Program-made: the position numbers and the translations under genes | The notes under the pieces: generated by a model | Told to the model about the DNA's origin: nothing | The model's database searches: none | Seen by the model: only the letters and a program-made list of their open reading frames with translations | Assembly: GCF_946479885.1 (NCBI RefSeq) | Contig: NZ_CAMLHM010000010.1 | Location: 20,375 to 84,374, forward strand | Direction of reading: 5' to 3' | DNA: 64,000 nt | Source: an uncultured Devosia sp. | GTDB lineage: Bacteria; Pseudomonadota; Alphaproteobacteria; Rhizobiales; Devosiaceae | Part shown: positions 26,024 to 33,979 of the stretch, in pieces | How the letters are laid out: every line of letters starts with the position of its first letter | Numbering within the stretch: the stretch's first letter is position 1

Positions 26024-26770
26024 ATGACCAAACAGATGGGGGCCAAAATCGGTAACGAACCTGTCCGTGCGCCAGCGATCGCATTCTCCGCGAACGCCGC
26101 CAGCGAAAAGGATACGATCGCGGACCGGGTGTACAAAACCATCAGAAGAGACCTGATGGAATGCCGCTGGCCAGCTGGTCATTCCTTGAAAATCAGGGCT
26201 TTGGCGGCCGAGTTCGGGGTCAGCCCGATGCCGGTGCGAATGGCGTTGAAGCGCCTTGGAGATGAAGGCGCACTCGATGTCGAGGAAAACCGCTCTGCGC
26301 GCGTTCCGACGATCTCGCAGCAGCGCTTCTCGGAATTTTTCGAAGTAAGCGTTGCCCTGGAGGCCCTGGCGCTCGAAAAAGCAACAGCCCGCATTGGCAG
26401 TGATCACCTGGATGAACTGATCGAACGAGCCGACCATATCCGTTCAGCGATCGAGGCGGGGAGCGTTTCCGGCTACGCTCAAAGCTTCAATTCGATCCTG
26501 ATGGACATCTATCGGCACAGCGGCTCAAGCGCCCTCATTGAGATGATCGAGTATGCCTGGGTCAACGTTGCGCCGCCCGCCAATGCGGTTTTCGAGGCCC
26601 CGATCTTTGTGGCCAAGATTCACGACCATCTCGTGGAAATCCTACAGGCCGTGAAGAGAAACGACGCTCAAGCGGCCAGAACAGCACTCATAGCGGCGCT
26701 CAGCTATTCCGAACGCGCCATGACCCTGTTGATGGATATGGATCGCACACGCGCCGGCACGAAGAAGTAA
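26024..26770 (+). CDS. GntR-family transcriptional regulator (FCD/FadR subfamily)
   Basis: 248 residues. The winged HTH at ~33-95 (IADRVYKTIRRDLMECRWPAG, split; ALAAEFGVSPMPVRMALKRL) is followed by an all-helical effector domain of FCD type (EVSVALEALALEKATARIG ~108; C-terminal helices to ~240). Such regulators usually repress a catabolic or uptake operon until an organic acid or amine binds. ATG at 26024 is preferred to TTG 26018. It lies 77 bp after the ATPase in the same direction and converges on the orphan binding protein; targets could be the split importer or the agmatinase operon. Confidence 0.85.
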   Translation: MTKQMGAKIGNEPVRAPAIAFSANAASEKDTIADRVYKTIRRDLMECRWPAGHSLKIRALAAEFGVSPMPVRMALKRLGDEGALDVEENRSARVPTISQQRFSEFFEVSVALEALALEKATARIGSDHLDELIERADHIRSAIEAGSVSGYAQSFNSILMDIYRHSGSSALIEMIEYAWVNVAPPANAVFEAPIFVAKIHDHLVEILQAVKRNDAQAARTALIAALSYSERAMTLLMDMDRTRAGTKK

Positions 26771-26863
26771 TTCGGCGGATGGTCGATGAAGAGGGCCGAG
26801 CGGGGGCGCACCTTGGTCGCCGCGATTGCCAGCGGCAGGGGCGTGGCCCTGCCGCCAACGCCG

Positions 26864-27682
26864 TCAGATGGACAGATCCTGGAAGGACCACTTGTCGAGT
26901 ATCTCTTTATAAGTGCCGTTGGCTTTGATGTTCTCGAAGGCCTGGGCCATCGCATCATGCAGTGCGGCATTCGCCTTCAGCGTGGCGATCCCGACATTGT
27001 AGCTGTTCAGCGCCTCGCCGCCGAGCTTTACGGAGTTTGGGGTCACGTTGTTGAAGTACGCGGCCTGGTCGGTGGCGCCCATGTAGGCTTCGACCAAACC
27101 GGCCATCAGCTGCTGAAACGCTTCATTGCTGGTCTGCAGGACCACGACCTCGATCGGAGGTTTCCCCTTCGCGGCGAGCGAAGCGTTTGCCTCCGCCAGC
27201 AGGTTCTCGCCGGTCGACCCGATACCCACGCTGACCTTCTTTCCCGAAAAGTCTTCGAGCGACGAAATCTTGAGCGTGCTGTCCGCGCGAAGGATGGGGG
27301 ATGTGCCGGTGATCGCATAGTTGACGAAGTCGACGATTTCCCGGCGCTCGGGCTTGTCGTACATGCACGAGATCACGGCATCACACTGACTGGCCTGCAA
27401 TGCGGGAATAAGTCCATCAAAGGTGATGTTCTTGTGCTCGGAGGTGACGCCCATCTCGGTCGCCAGGGCCGCCGCGATGTCGATATCAAAACCCGCCGGT
27501 TGCTGGCTGGCGGGGTCCAGCATATCCCAGGGCGGGGAAGCGAGTTCGGTGCAGAAGACAAGCTTGCCGGCGGAAGCGACGCTGGATGGAGCCCGGACTT
27601 CTGCAGCGCTCGCCGTAACGAAGGCAGAAGGTGCCAGGAGCAGCAAGGCTATGGTCGGGGGCAGGCGCCCGCTAAGAAACAT
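26864..27682 (-). CDS. Orphan polar-amino-acid-type ABC binding protein (SBP family 3)
   Basis: 272 residues with a Sec signal peptide (cleavage near SASAAEV, ~30). The family-3 fold shows KLVFCTELASPPWDMLDP, GFDIDIAAALATEMG and HKNITFDGLIPALQA (~85), with the terminal GTYKEILDKWSF. It would bind a cationic or polar amino acid or related amine in the periplasm. No permease or ATPase accompanies it: its only operon partner is agmatinase, 124 bp upstream. It is strongly similar along its length to the binding protein at 48,040-48,852, which does have a permease and ATPase, so it may share that membrane complex. ATG at 27682 follows GGGAGA. Confidence 0.87.
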   Translation of the reverse strand: MFLSGRLPPTIALLLLAPSAFVTASAAEVRAPSSVASAGKLVFCTELASPPWDMLDPASQQPAGFDIDIAAALATEMGVTSEHKNITFDGLIPALQASQCDAVISCMYDKPERREIVDFVNYAITGTSPILRADSTLKISSLEDFSGKKVSVGIGSTGENLLAEANASLAAKGKPPIEVVVLQTSNEAFQQLMAGLVEAYMGATDQAAYFNNVTPNSVKLGGEALNSYNVGIATLKANAALHDAMAQAFENIKANGTYKEILDKWSFQDLSI

Positions 27683-27806
27683 CTCATTCTCCCAAGGCGG
27701 TCGTTGCTTTTTAGACACCTTTTCACGAGTGCCGAAACAATAGGCACCACAGCGTTGCCATCGCGTACATCACCCCGTTCCAAACGATTCTTCGATCCTG
27801 TCCAAA

Positions 27807-28769
27807 CTATTTGGATGGCGCGCGGTACTTAACGCCGGGCAGGACGCAGAGCATTTCGAACAGCAGATTGGCGGCGGTGATTGCGGTGGTTCCGGTGGTG
27901 TCGAACGGTGGCGACACCTCCACGAGGTCTGCGCCGACGAGGTTGAGGCCATGGCAGCCGCGGATCAGTTCGATGGCCTGATGTGAGGTAAGGCCGCCGA
28001 TTTCGGGCGTGCCGGTGCCGGGCGCGTAAGCTGGGTCGAGGCTATCGATATCGAAGGTGAGATAGGTCTTGATGTCGCCAATCTTCTCGCGGATGGAGGC
28101 AATCAGCGGGGTCAGCGATTTGTGCCAGCAGTCTTCTGCGGGAACAACCGTGAACCCCTGATCGCGCGCCCAGTCGAAGTCCTCGGCGGTATATCCCGTC
28201 CCGCGCAGGCCGATCTGGAAAACGAGTTCGGGCCGCAGGCAATTGTCCTCGAAGGCGCGGCGGAACGGCGTACCATGGGCAATTTTTTCGCCGAACATGG
28301 TGTCATTGACGTCGGCGTGAGCATCGATATGGATCAGTGCCACCGGGCCATGCTTTTCCGCGATCGCCTTGAGGATCGGGTAGGAGATGGTGTGATCCCC
28401 GCCCAAAGTCAGGGGGATGCAATCATGAGCCAGCACGCGGGCAATGCCCCGCTGGATGATCTCCACATTGGCAGGCAAGTTGAAGGTATTGATAGCGATG
28501 TCGCCCAGGTCCGCCACCTGCAGGCTGTCGAATGGCGCGGCTCGCGTCGCCATGTTGTAGGGGCGGATCATCACGGACTCGGCTCGTATCTGGCGTGGTC
28601 CATAGCGGGTACCGGAGCGGTTCGAGGCTCCAATATCCATCGGAATCCCGATGAAACATGCGTCCAGACCTTCGGCTGTCGCTGCGGAAGGCAGGCGCAT
28701 CATCGTCCCTGGCCCGCCGAACCTGGGCATGTCATTGCCGCCGAGCGGCTGGTTAAGGGTCGAAGCCAT
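27807..28769 (-). CDS. speB: Agmatinase-family ureohydrolase
   Basis: 320 residues of the arginase/agmatinase superfamily with all manganese ligands visible: GGDHTISYP (~122), HIDAHADVND (~147) and DIDSLDPAYAPGTGTPE (~236). The N-terminal SNRSGTRYGPRQIR is typical of agmatinases and of the related guanidinobutyrase and guanidinopropionase. Agmatinase hydrolyses agmatine to putrescine and urea in the cytoplasm. It is divergent from the Pot-type polyamine importer (28,967) and near putrescine/GABA genes, supporting a polyamine role; guanidinobutyrate hydrolysis giving GABA directly is an alternative that also fits gabT/gabD nearby. The gene symbol is therefore tentative. Confidence 0.85.
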   Translation of the reverse strand: MASTLNQPLGGNDMPRFGGPGTMMRLPSAATAEGLDACFIGIPMDIGASNRSGTRYGPRQIRAESVMIRPYNMATRAAPFDSLQVADLGDIAINTFNLPANVEIIQRGIARVLAHDCIPLTLGGDHTISYPILKAIAEKHGPVALIHIDAHADVNDTMFGEKIAHGTPFRRAFEDNCLRPELVFQIGLRGTGYTAEDFDWARDQGFTVVPAEDCWHKSLTPLIASIREKIGDIKTYLTFDIDSLDPAYAPGTGTPEIGGLTSHQAIELIRGCHGLNLVGADLVEVSPPFDTTGTTAITAANLLFEMLCVLPGVKYRAPSK

Positions 28770-28966
28770 CTGAGGATTTCCGATCGGTTTGGTCAGCCGA
28801 ACCCTAGACGCAGCCTTCCGGCAGGAAATTCAGAAAAATCAGAACGTCGCTTCGAGAAACCTCCAACAATAGCGGGGGTAGTCTTCCCCTAGCCAAAGGG
28901 AGTGTTGACCTGGCATCGGTCCTGCCCCTTTCTGAACGGCGCATTCGATTGCCCAGGAGATCCGGG

Positions 28967-30070
28967 ATGCCCGAGACGCTGCCCCGCACACTGTCCACGT
29001 GCCTCGCCACGGCCGCCGCCTTCGTCCTGTCCGGAGGAATAGCGCAAGCAGAACAACTGTTTGTCTATAATTTCTCCGATTATTTCGCCGAAGACACCAT
29101 CAGTAATTTCGCGGCGCAGACGGGCATCGATGCGCGCGTCGACTACTTCGATTCCCTCGAGGTGCTCGAAACCCGCATGCTGGCCGGGGGCAGCGGTTTC
29201 GATGTCGTATTCCCAAGCGCGACAGTGGGGGAGCGTCTGATTGCGTCTGGCGCCGTGCAACCGATCGATAAGGGCAAGCTGGGCAATTACGGCAATCTCG
29301 ACCCGGCCTTACTTGAACTGCTCCGAGAGTATGACCCGGGCAACCAGTATCTTGTGCCCTATATGTGGCTGACGACCGGCATTGCGCATAACAAGGCGAT
29401 GACCAGCGAGCGGATGCCGGACGCGCCGCTGGATAGCCTGGCCCTGCTATTTGATCCGGCCATTGCAGCCAAATTCGCTGATTGCGGCATCGGCATCGTC
29501 GACGCGCCGAACGAAATCATCCCGATGGCGCTCAACTATCTGGGCCTTGATCCCTATTCGACCGAACAGGGCGATCTGCAGCAGGCACAGGACCTGCTGA
29601 TGGGCCTGCGCCCCTATATCCGCCACATGCAAAGCGGGCAGATGATTGCCGATATGGCATCGGGCCAGCTCTGCGTGGCCATCATGTGGAGCGGCGACGC
29701 GGGCATTGCCGCGGCGCGGGCGGAGGAGGCTGGGACCGGGCATCAGATCGGCTTTGCCATCCCCAAGGAGGGCACGATCATTTCCTTTGATACTCTCGCT
29801 ATTCCCGCCGGAGCGGCCAATGTCGACCAGGCGCTCCGGTTCATCGACTACATTCTGGAACCCAAGGTGATCGCCGATATCTCCAATGCGGTCTTTTCCG
29901 CCAATGCAAATGCAGCCGCGATGGAGTTCGTTGACCCGGCGATCGCAAGCGACCCCAGCGTCTATCCGCCTGACGAAATTCGCCGCAAACTGTTTGTCGA
30001 CAAGTCCCTGCCGCCCCGGCAGAACCGCGATCGTATCCGGGTCTGGACGACGTTCCGCGCCGGCAACTGA
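28967..30070 (+). CDS. Polyamine ABC importer substrate-binding protein (PotF/PotD-like)
   Basis: 367 residues with a signal peptide (hydrophobic ~12-28, cleavage near IAQAEQ). The mature protein begins LFVYNFSDYFAEDTISNF, the classic PotD/PotF start, followed by a GFDVVFPSATVGERLI segment and a C-terminal IDYILEPKVIADISN region. Acidic and aromatic residues expected for polyamine binding are present, but the ligand is not proven. ATG at 28967 has AGGAGA upstream, so the TTG at 28949 is rejected. It is the first of four genes (binding protein, ATPase, two permeases) and divergent from agmatinase across 197 bp. Confidence 0.9.
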   Translation: MPETLPRTLSTCLATAAAFVLSGGIAQAEQLFVYNFSDYFAEDTISNFAAQTGIDARVDYFDSLEVLETRMLAGGSGFDVVFPSATVGERLIASGAVQPIDKGKLGNYGNLDPALLELLREYDPGNQYLVPYMWLTTGIAHNKAMTSERMPDAPLDSLALLFDPAIAAKFADCGIGIVDAPNEIIPMALNYLGLDPYSTEQGDLQQAQDLLMGLRPYIRHMQSGQMIADMASGQLCVAIMWSGDAGIAAARAEEAGTGHQIGFAIPKEGTIISFDTLAIPAGAANVDQALRFIDYILEPKVIADISNAVFSANANAAAMEFVDPAIASDPSVYPPDEIRRKLFVDKSLPPRQNRDRIRVWTTFRAGN

Positions 30071-30091
30071 ACTAGGGGCGAGGGCCTGCGA

Positions 30092-31162
30092 GTGCAACAA
30101 TCGTATTTGGCCATTGACGGCCTGAGCAAGGCCTACGCCAGCTTCATGGCGGTCAATGATGTGTCGATCGATATCGAGAAGGGTGAGTTCTTCTCCCTGC
30201 TCGGCCCCTCGGGCTGCGGGAAATCGACCCTGCTGCGCATGATAGCCGGTTTCGAGGAGCCGACGGCGGGCCGCATTACGCTCGACGGAGCCGATATCAC
30301 GGCGCTGCCAGCGCATAAGCGCCCGACCAACATGATGTTCCAGTCTTATGCGCTGTTCCCGCATCTGACCGTGGCGAAGAACATCGCCTTTGGCCTCGAG
30401 CAGGATTGCTTGCCGCGGTCGGAGATCAACAGCCGTGTTGCCGAGGTGGCGCAGAAACTGCAGCTTGAACTGCTGCTGGAGCGAAAGCCCTCGCAACTTT
30501 CGGGTGGCCAGAGGCAGCGCGTGGCGCTTGGTCGGGCACTGGTCAAGCGGCCCAAGGTGCTGCTCCTCGACGAGCCATTGGGCGCGCTCGACAAGAATCT
30601 GCGGACCGAAACCCAGCGCGAACTGGTGCGCCTGCAAAAGGAACTCGGCCTGACCTTCATCATCGTGACCCATGATCAGCATGAAGCCATGACCGTGTCG
30701 TCACGCATCGCCATCATGCAGTCGGGCCGGGTGCTGCAAGTCGGCGCGCCTGGCACCGTCTACGAAACGCCCATTTCCCGCTACGTCGCCAAATTCCTTG
30801 GCGAGGCCAACATCTTCGACGTCGCCACCGCTATGCATGACGGCGACCTGGTGCGGTTGACCCTGGCGGGCCTGGACGGCCAGTTTGGCGCGAGGCTTCC
30901 TGCGGGTGTGTCCCCCGACGGCAAGCTCTGGCTGTCGGTTCGTCCGGAACGTGTCGAACTGGCCCGCAGCGGCGAGGGCCTTGCGGGGACCGTTGAAGAC
31001 ATCACCTATACCGGCGTGCAGCGCGCCTATCGCGTTCGCCTCGCCAATGGCGCGACAATCGATGCGCTCAAGGTCAATCTGGGTAGCGGCGATGACGTCG
31101 CGGTTGGCGACCAGGTCGTGGCACGGTGGGCGGTGGACGCTGCGCACCTGCTGGACGAGTAG
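30092..31162 (+). CDS. Polyamine ABC importer ATPase (PotG/PotA-like)
   Basis: 356 residues with a GTG start. Walker A is LLGPSGCGKSTLLRMIAGFE (~37), the signature [15 protein letters not shown] (~135), Walker B VLLLDEPLGALD (~157) and the H-loop VTHDQHEA. A C-terminal TOBE domain follows (~280-350, LWLSVRPERVELA). It powers the Pot-type importer of this operon. The gap to the binding protein is 21 bp and the next permease starts 5 bp after its stop. Confidence 0.9.
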   Translation: MQQSYLAIDGLSKAYASFMAVNDVSIDIEKGEFFSLLGPSGCGKSTLLRMIAGFEEPTAGRITLDGADITALPAHKRPTNMMFQSYALFPHLTVAKNIAFGLEQDCLPRSEINSRVAEVAQKLQLELLLERKPSQLSGGQRQRVALGRALVKRPKVLLLDEPLGALDKNLRTETQRELVRLQKELGLTFIIVTHDQHEAMTVSSRIAIMQSGRVLQVGAPGTVYETPISRYVAKFLGEANIFDVATAMHDGDLVRLTLAGLDGQFGARLPAGVSPDGKLWLSVRPERVELARSGEGLAGTVEDITYTGVQRAYRVRLANGATIDALKVNLGSGDDVAVGDQVVARWAVDAAHLLDE

Positions 31163-31167
31163 CGGCC

Positions 31168-32058
31168 ATGGCATCGCCCCGCACCGGAGCCTGGGGCCAG
31201 AGGCTCTTGATCCTGCCGCCATTCGCCTGGCTGGCCATCATGTTCCTGCTGCCCTTCGTGCTTGTGCTGGCTATCGCCCTGTCGTCGGTGCGCATGGGCA
31301 TGCCGCCCTACGAGCCGCTGTTCAGCTGGGATGGGGCATTTCTCACCATCCAGCTCAACTTCGAGAACTTCCAGTTCGTGCTGGGCGATCTTCTTTATCC
31401 GCGAGCCTATCTCAACAGCCTGAAGGTAGCGGCGATATCGACTGCCCTCGCGCTGCTGGTGGCCTACCCACTGGCCTATGGCATTTCGCGGTGCAGCGAG
31501 CGCTGGCGCTCGGTGCTGGTATTCCTCGTCATCGTGCCGTTCTGGAGTTCGCTGCTGATCCGCGTCTATGCCTGGATGGCGATCCTGCGCAACGACGGCC
31601 TGCTCAATTCAGCACTGCTGCACCTGGGGCTGATCAGCCACCCGCTGCAGATCATGAACACCGAGACGGCGATCTATATCGGCATCGTCTATACCTACCT
31701 GCCATTCATGGTATTGCCGATCTATGCCAACCTGGCCAGCGCCGATCGGACGCTGATCGAGGCGGCCCGCGATCTCGGCTGCTCGGCCTTTTCGGCCTTC
31801 TGGCGGGTGACATTCCCCCTCAGCCTGGCCGGCGTGGCCGCTGGCTTTGCCCTGGTCTTCATCCCTGTCGTCGGTGAGTTCGTGGTTCCCGACCTGCTTG
31901 GTGGCGCCGACACGCAGATGATCGGCCGGACGATCTGGGTCGAGTTTTTCAACAACCGCGACTGGCCGGTTGCTGCGACCGTCACGGTGCTGCTGCTGGC
32001 GCTACTGGTGATACCAATCGTGCTGCTGCAATCCCGGCTGTCGCGGGCGAGGGTCTGA
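31168..32058 (+). CDS. Polyamine ABC importer permease (PotH/PotB-like)
   Basis: 296 residues with six predicted membrane segments. It has a large periplasmic loop after helix 1 and the EAA motif IEAARDLGCSAFSAFWRVTFP (shown in part; ~195). The VVPDLLGGADTQMIG segment is typical of PotB/PotH. ATG at 31168 follows the ATPase stop; the in-frame GTG at 31126 inside the ATPase gene is less likely. It forms the channel with the next permease. Confidence 0.89.
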   Translation: MASPRTGAWGQRLLILPPFAWLAIMFLLPFVLVLAIALSSVRMGMPPYEPLFSWDGAFLTIQLNFENFQFVLGDLLYPRAYLNSLKVAAISTALALLVAYPLAYGISRCSERWRSVLVFLVIVPFWSSLLIRVYAWMAILRNDGLLNSALLHLGLISHPLQIMNTETAIYIGIVYTYLPFMVLPIYANLASADRTLIEAARDLGCSAFSAFWRVTFPLSLAGVAAGFALVFIPVVGEFVVPDLLGGADTQMIGRTIWVEFFNNRDWPVAATVTVLLLALLVIPIVLLQSRLSRARV

Positions 32059-32060
32059 TC

Positions 32061-32867
32061 ATGGCGTCGTTCAACAGACCTTCCTGGTTCAACCGGCTGT
32101 CGATCGCCGTCGTCATGGCCTTCCTTTATCTGCCCATCGCGATCCTGGTGGTGTTCAGCTTCAACGCATCGCGCCTGGTGACCGTGTGGGGCGGTTTCTC
32201 GACGCAGTGGTACGCCTCGGCATTGTCCAATGCCGCATTGCTCGATGGCGCCAAGGTCAGCTTTTCGGTTGCGGCGATCTCGGCAACCATCGCGACCCTG
32301 CTTGGGCTGCTGGCAGCCCTGGTCATGGTGCGCATCCGGCGCTTCCGCGGCAGGCAGCTATTTTCCGGCATGCTGGCAGCACCCATGGTGATGCCGGAAG
32401 TCGTGCTGGGCGTCTCGATGCTGCTGATGTTCGTGACGCTGGGTATTGATCGCGGCCCGCTGACGATTACCCTGGCGCATGCAACCTTCACCATGTGCTT
32501 TGCCGCGGTGGTGCTGCAGTCGCGGCTGACCGAGCTCGATCCGTCACTGGAGGAGGCTGCCCGGGACCTCGGCTGCCCGCCAGCGACCGCCTTCCTCAAG
32601 GTGGCGCTGCCCAACATCATGCCGGCGGTGGTCTCGGCGTGGTTGCTTTCCTTCACGCTGTCGCTGGACGATCTGGTCATCTCCAGCTTCACCACCGGAC
32701 CCGGCGCCTCGACCTTGCCGATGAAAATCTATTCGCAGATCAAGTTCGGCGTGACCCCCGAGATCAACGCCGTGTCGACGATGATCCTCGGTGTCGTGGC
32801 GAGCGGGCTATTGGTCGTCGCCGTGGTGACGCGCCAGTCCAACGGCAACAAGGCACGGGCCGGTTAG
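32061..32867 (+). CDS. Polyamine ABC importer permease (PotI/PotC-like)
   Basis: 268 residues with six membrane segments. FLYLPIAILVVFSFNASR is the standard first helix of PotC/PotI. The EAA loop is LEEAARDLGCPPATAFLKVA (~170), and LSLDDLVISSFTTGPGASTLP follows as in the family. It starts 2 bp after the previous permease and its stop overlaps that of the convergent LuxR gene by 4 bp. Confidence 0.89.
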   Translation: MASFNRPSWFNRLSIAVVMAFLYLPIAILVVFSFNASRLVTVWGGFSTQWYASALSNAALLDGAKVSFSVAAISATIATLLGLLAALVMVRIRRFRGRQLFSGMLAAPMVMPEVVLGVSMLLMFVTLGIDRGPLTITLAHATFTMCFAAVVLQSRLTELDPSLEEAARDLGCPPATAFLKVALPNIMPAVVSAWLLSFTLSLDDLVISSFTTGPGASTLPMKIYSQIKFGVTPEINAVSTMILGVVASGLLVVAVVTRQSNGNKARAG

Positions 32868-33727
32868 GCCGGCATTAAGGTGCCGGTCAGCGTGCCCCGC
32901 CGCGACACATAGCTGGCGAGCGGGTCCTCGTAGTGGTTGGTGGCCGAAGACACTGCGTCGATGAACAGGGAGAACAGTTCGGCCTGTGAATTGACGTCGA
33001 CCTTGGCGTAGAGATTGCGGCGATGCAGCTTGACCGTTGCGGGTGAAATGCCAAGCAGGTCGGCGGCGCCCTTGAGCGAATAGCCCCGCAGCACCAGCTG
33101 GGCGACCTCGCATTCGCGGTCGGTAAGAACGCTCTTGCCGAAGCTGCCGATGGCTCGCGCCAATACGCTCTTCAACATCCCGGCGTCCGTATCGATCAGT
33201 TCGGGACGCAGGTCGCGCCAGTGCCGTACCACAGCTGCTTCGACTACCGGGGAAATACTGCGCAGCAGCTCGACCTCGTCGGGGTTGAAGATGACGCTGC
33301 CCTGTGACCGGCATAGGGAAATGGCAACTTTGGTCTGGTGGTCCAGGGTGATCAGATAGTTGAATTCGTCGATCAGGCCGCAATGGCGGTAATAGTCCCG
33401 GTAGTAAGAACCCCGCGTGAAGCTGGCCGGTGCGATCTGATTGAGGCGGTAGAGGCCATCATTCTCGTCGTCAGCCGCCAGCTGGTAGAATGGATCCTGG
33501 CGGTAGGACCCGTTGAGATAGGCCTGGATGTCGGAGAGACCACGGGCGGTGCGCCAATCGTTGAACAGAATGCGTGGCGGCGAGCCCTTGCGGTAGAGTA
33601 ATATGAGGCCGGCATCGACCCGCAGCTGGTCCTTGAGGGACTGGGTCAGCTTCTCCTGAAAATCCAGGCGGCCGATCCCCGCGATCAGCGAAATGGCCAA
33701 TTGGCTGCTTGAAAACGACTGCATCAT
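32864..33727 (-). CDS. LuxR-type HTH transcriptional regulator
   Basis: 287 residues. The C-terminal LuxR/FixJ HTH at ~198-258 (VLTDRECEVAQLVLRGYSLK, then LLGISPATVKLHRRNLYAKV) follows a ~190-residue N-terminal sensory region that lacks obvious autoinducer-binding or receiver motifs. It is a LuxR-solo type regulator. It converges on the polyamine permease and is divergent from the amidohydrolase/cupin/FAD oxidase operon. The 252-bp divergent promoter contains a 24-bp dyad (33,823) that recurs at two other amine-catabolism promoters in this window, making this protein the prime candidate for recognising it. Confidence 0.86.
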   Translation of the reverse strand: MMQSFSSSQLAISLIAGIGRLDFQEKLTQSLKDQLRVDAGLILLYRKGSPPRILFNDWRTARGLSDIQAYLNGSYRQDPFYQLAADDENDGLYRLNQIAPASFTRGSYYRDYYRHCGLIDEFNYLITLDHQTKVAISLCRSQGSVIFNPDEVELLRSISPVVEAAVVRHWRDLRPELIDTDAGMLKSVLARAIGSFGKSVLTDRECEVAQLVLRGYSLKGAADLLGISPATVKLHRRNLYAKVDVNSQAELFSLFIDAVSSATNHYEDPLASYVSRRGTLTGTLMPA

Positions 33728-33822
33728 GCGGTGATTGCCCCTGGGGCCTCCCTATCACCCGCCAAGGCGGCTTCCGCTCCGAAGATTATGACCGTTGGAG
33801 GGAGGTCGCAAGCGATCCCCGC

Positions 33823-33846
33823 TTACTTCGGCCCTCATCGAAGTAA
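33823..33846. promoter_or_regulatory. 24-bp dyad operator, site 1 (TTACTTCG-N8-CGAAGTAA)
   Basis: Perfect 8-base inverted arms around an 8-base spacer, in the divergent promoter between the LuxR regulator (ATG 33727) and the exported amidohydrolase (ATG 33980). The same core with identical spacing recurs at 39,081-39,104 and 48,960-48,983, both in promoters. This supports a real protein-binding site. Confidence 0.6.
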
Positions 33847-33979
33847 TTCGGGCCGGATTTCGAAGGGTGCGCGCTTCCGCATCTCGGCGGTCCTCCTAGC
33901 CGTTTGGCGTATTCCGCGGTGACGCTCGATGACGACTAATCCGGCCATGGTCACATCTTCAAACCGGAAGCCCGCGCCC

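Noticed and set aside
26325..26348. Partial match to the 24-bp dyad (CGAAGTAA with a weak left arm) inside the GntR gene
   Set aside because: Lies in coding sequence and the left arm does not match the core ACTTYG.
29447..30682. Minus-strand open frame of 411 codons across the polyamine binding protein and ATPase
   Set aside because: Antisense to two clearly recognised genes; no domain features and no ribosome site.
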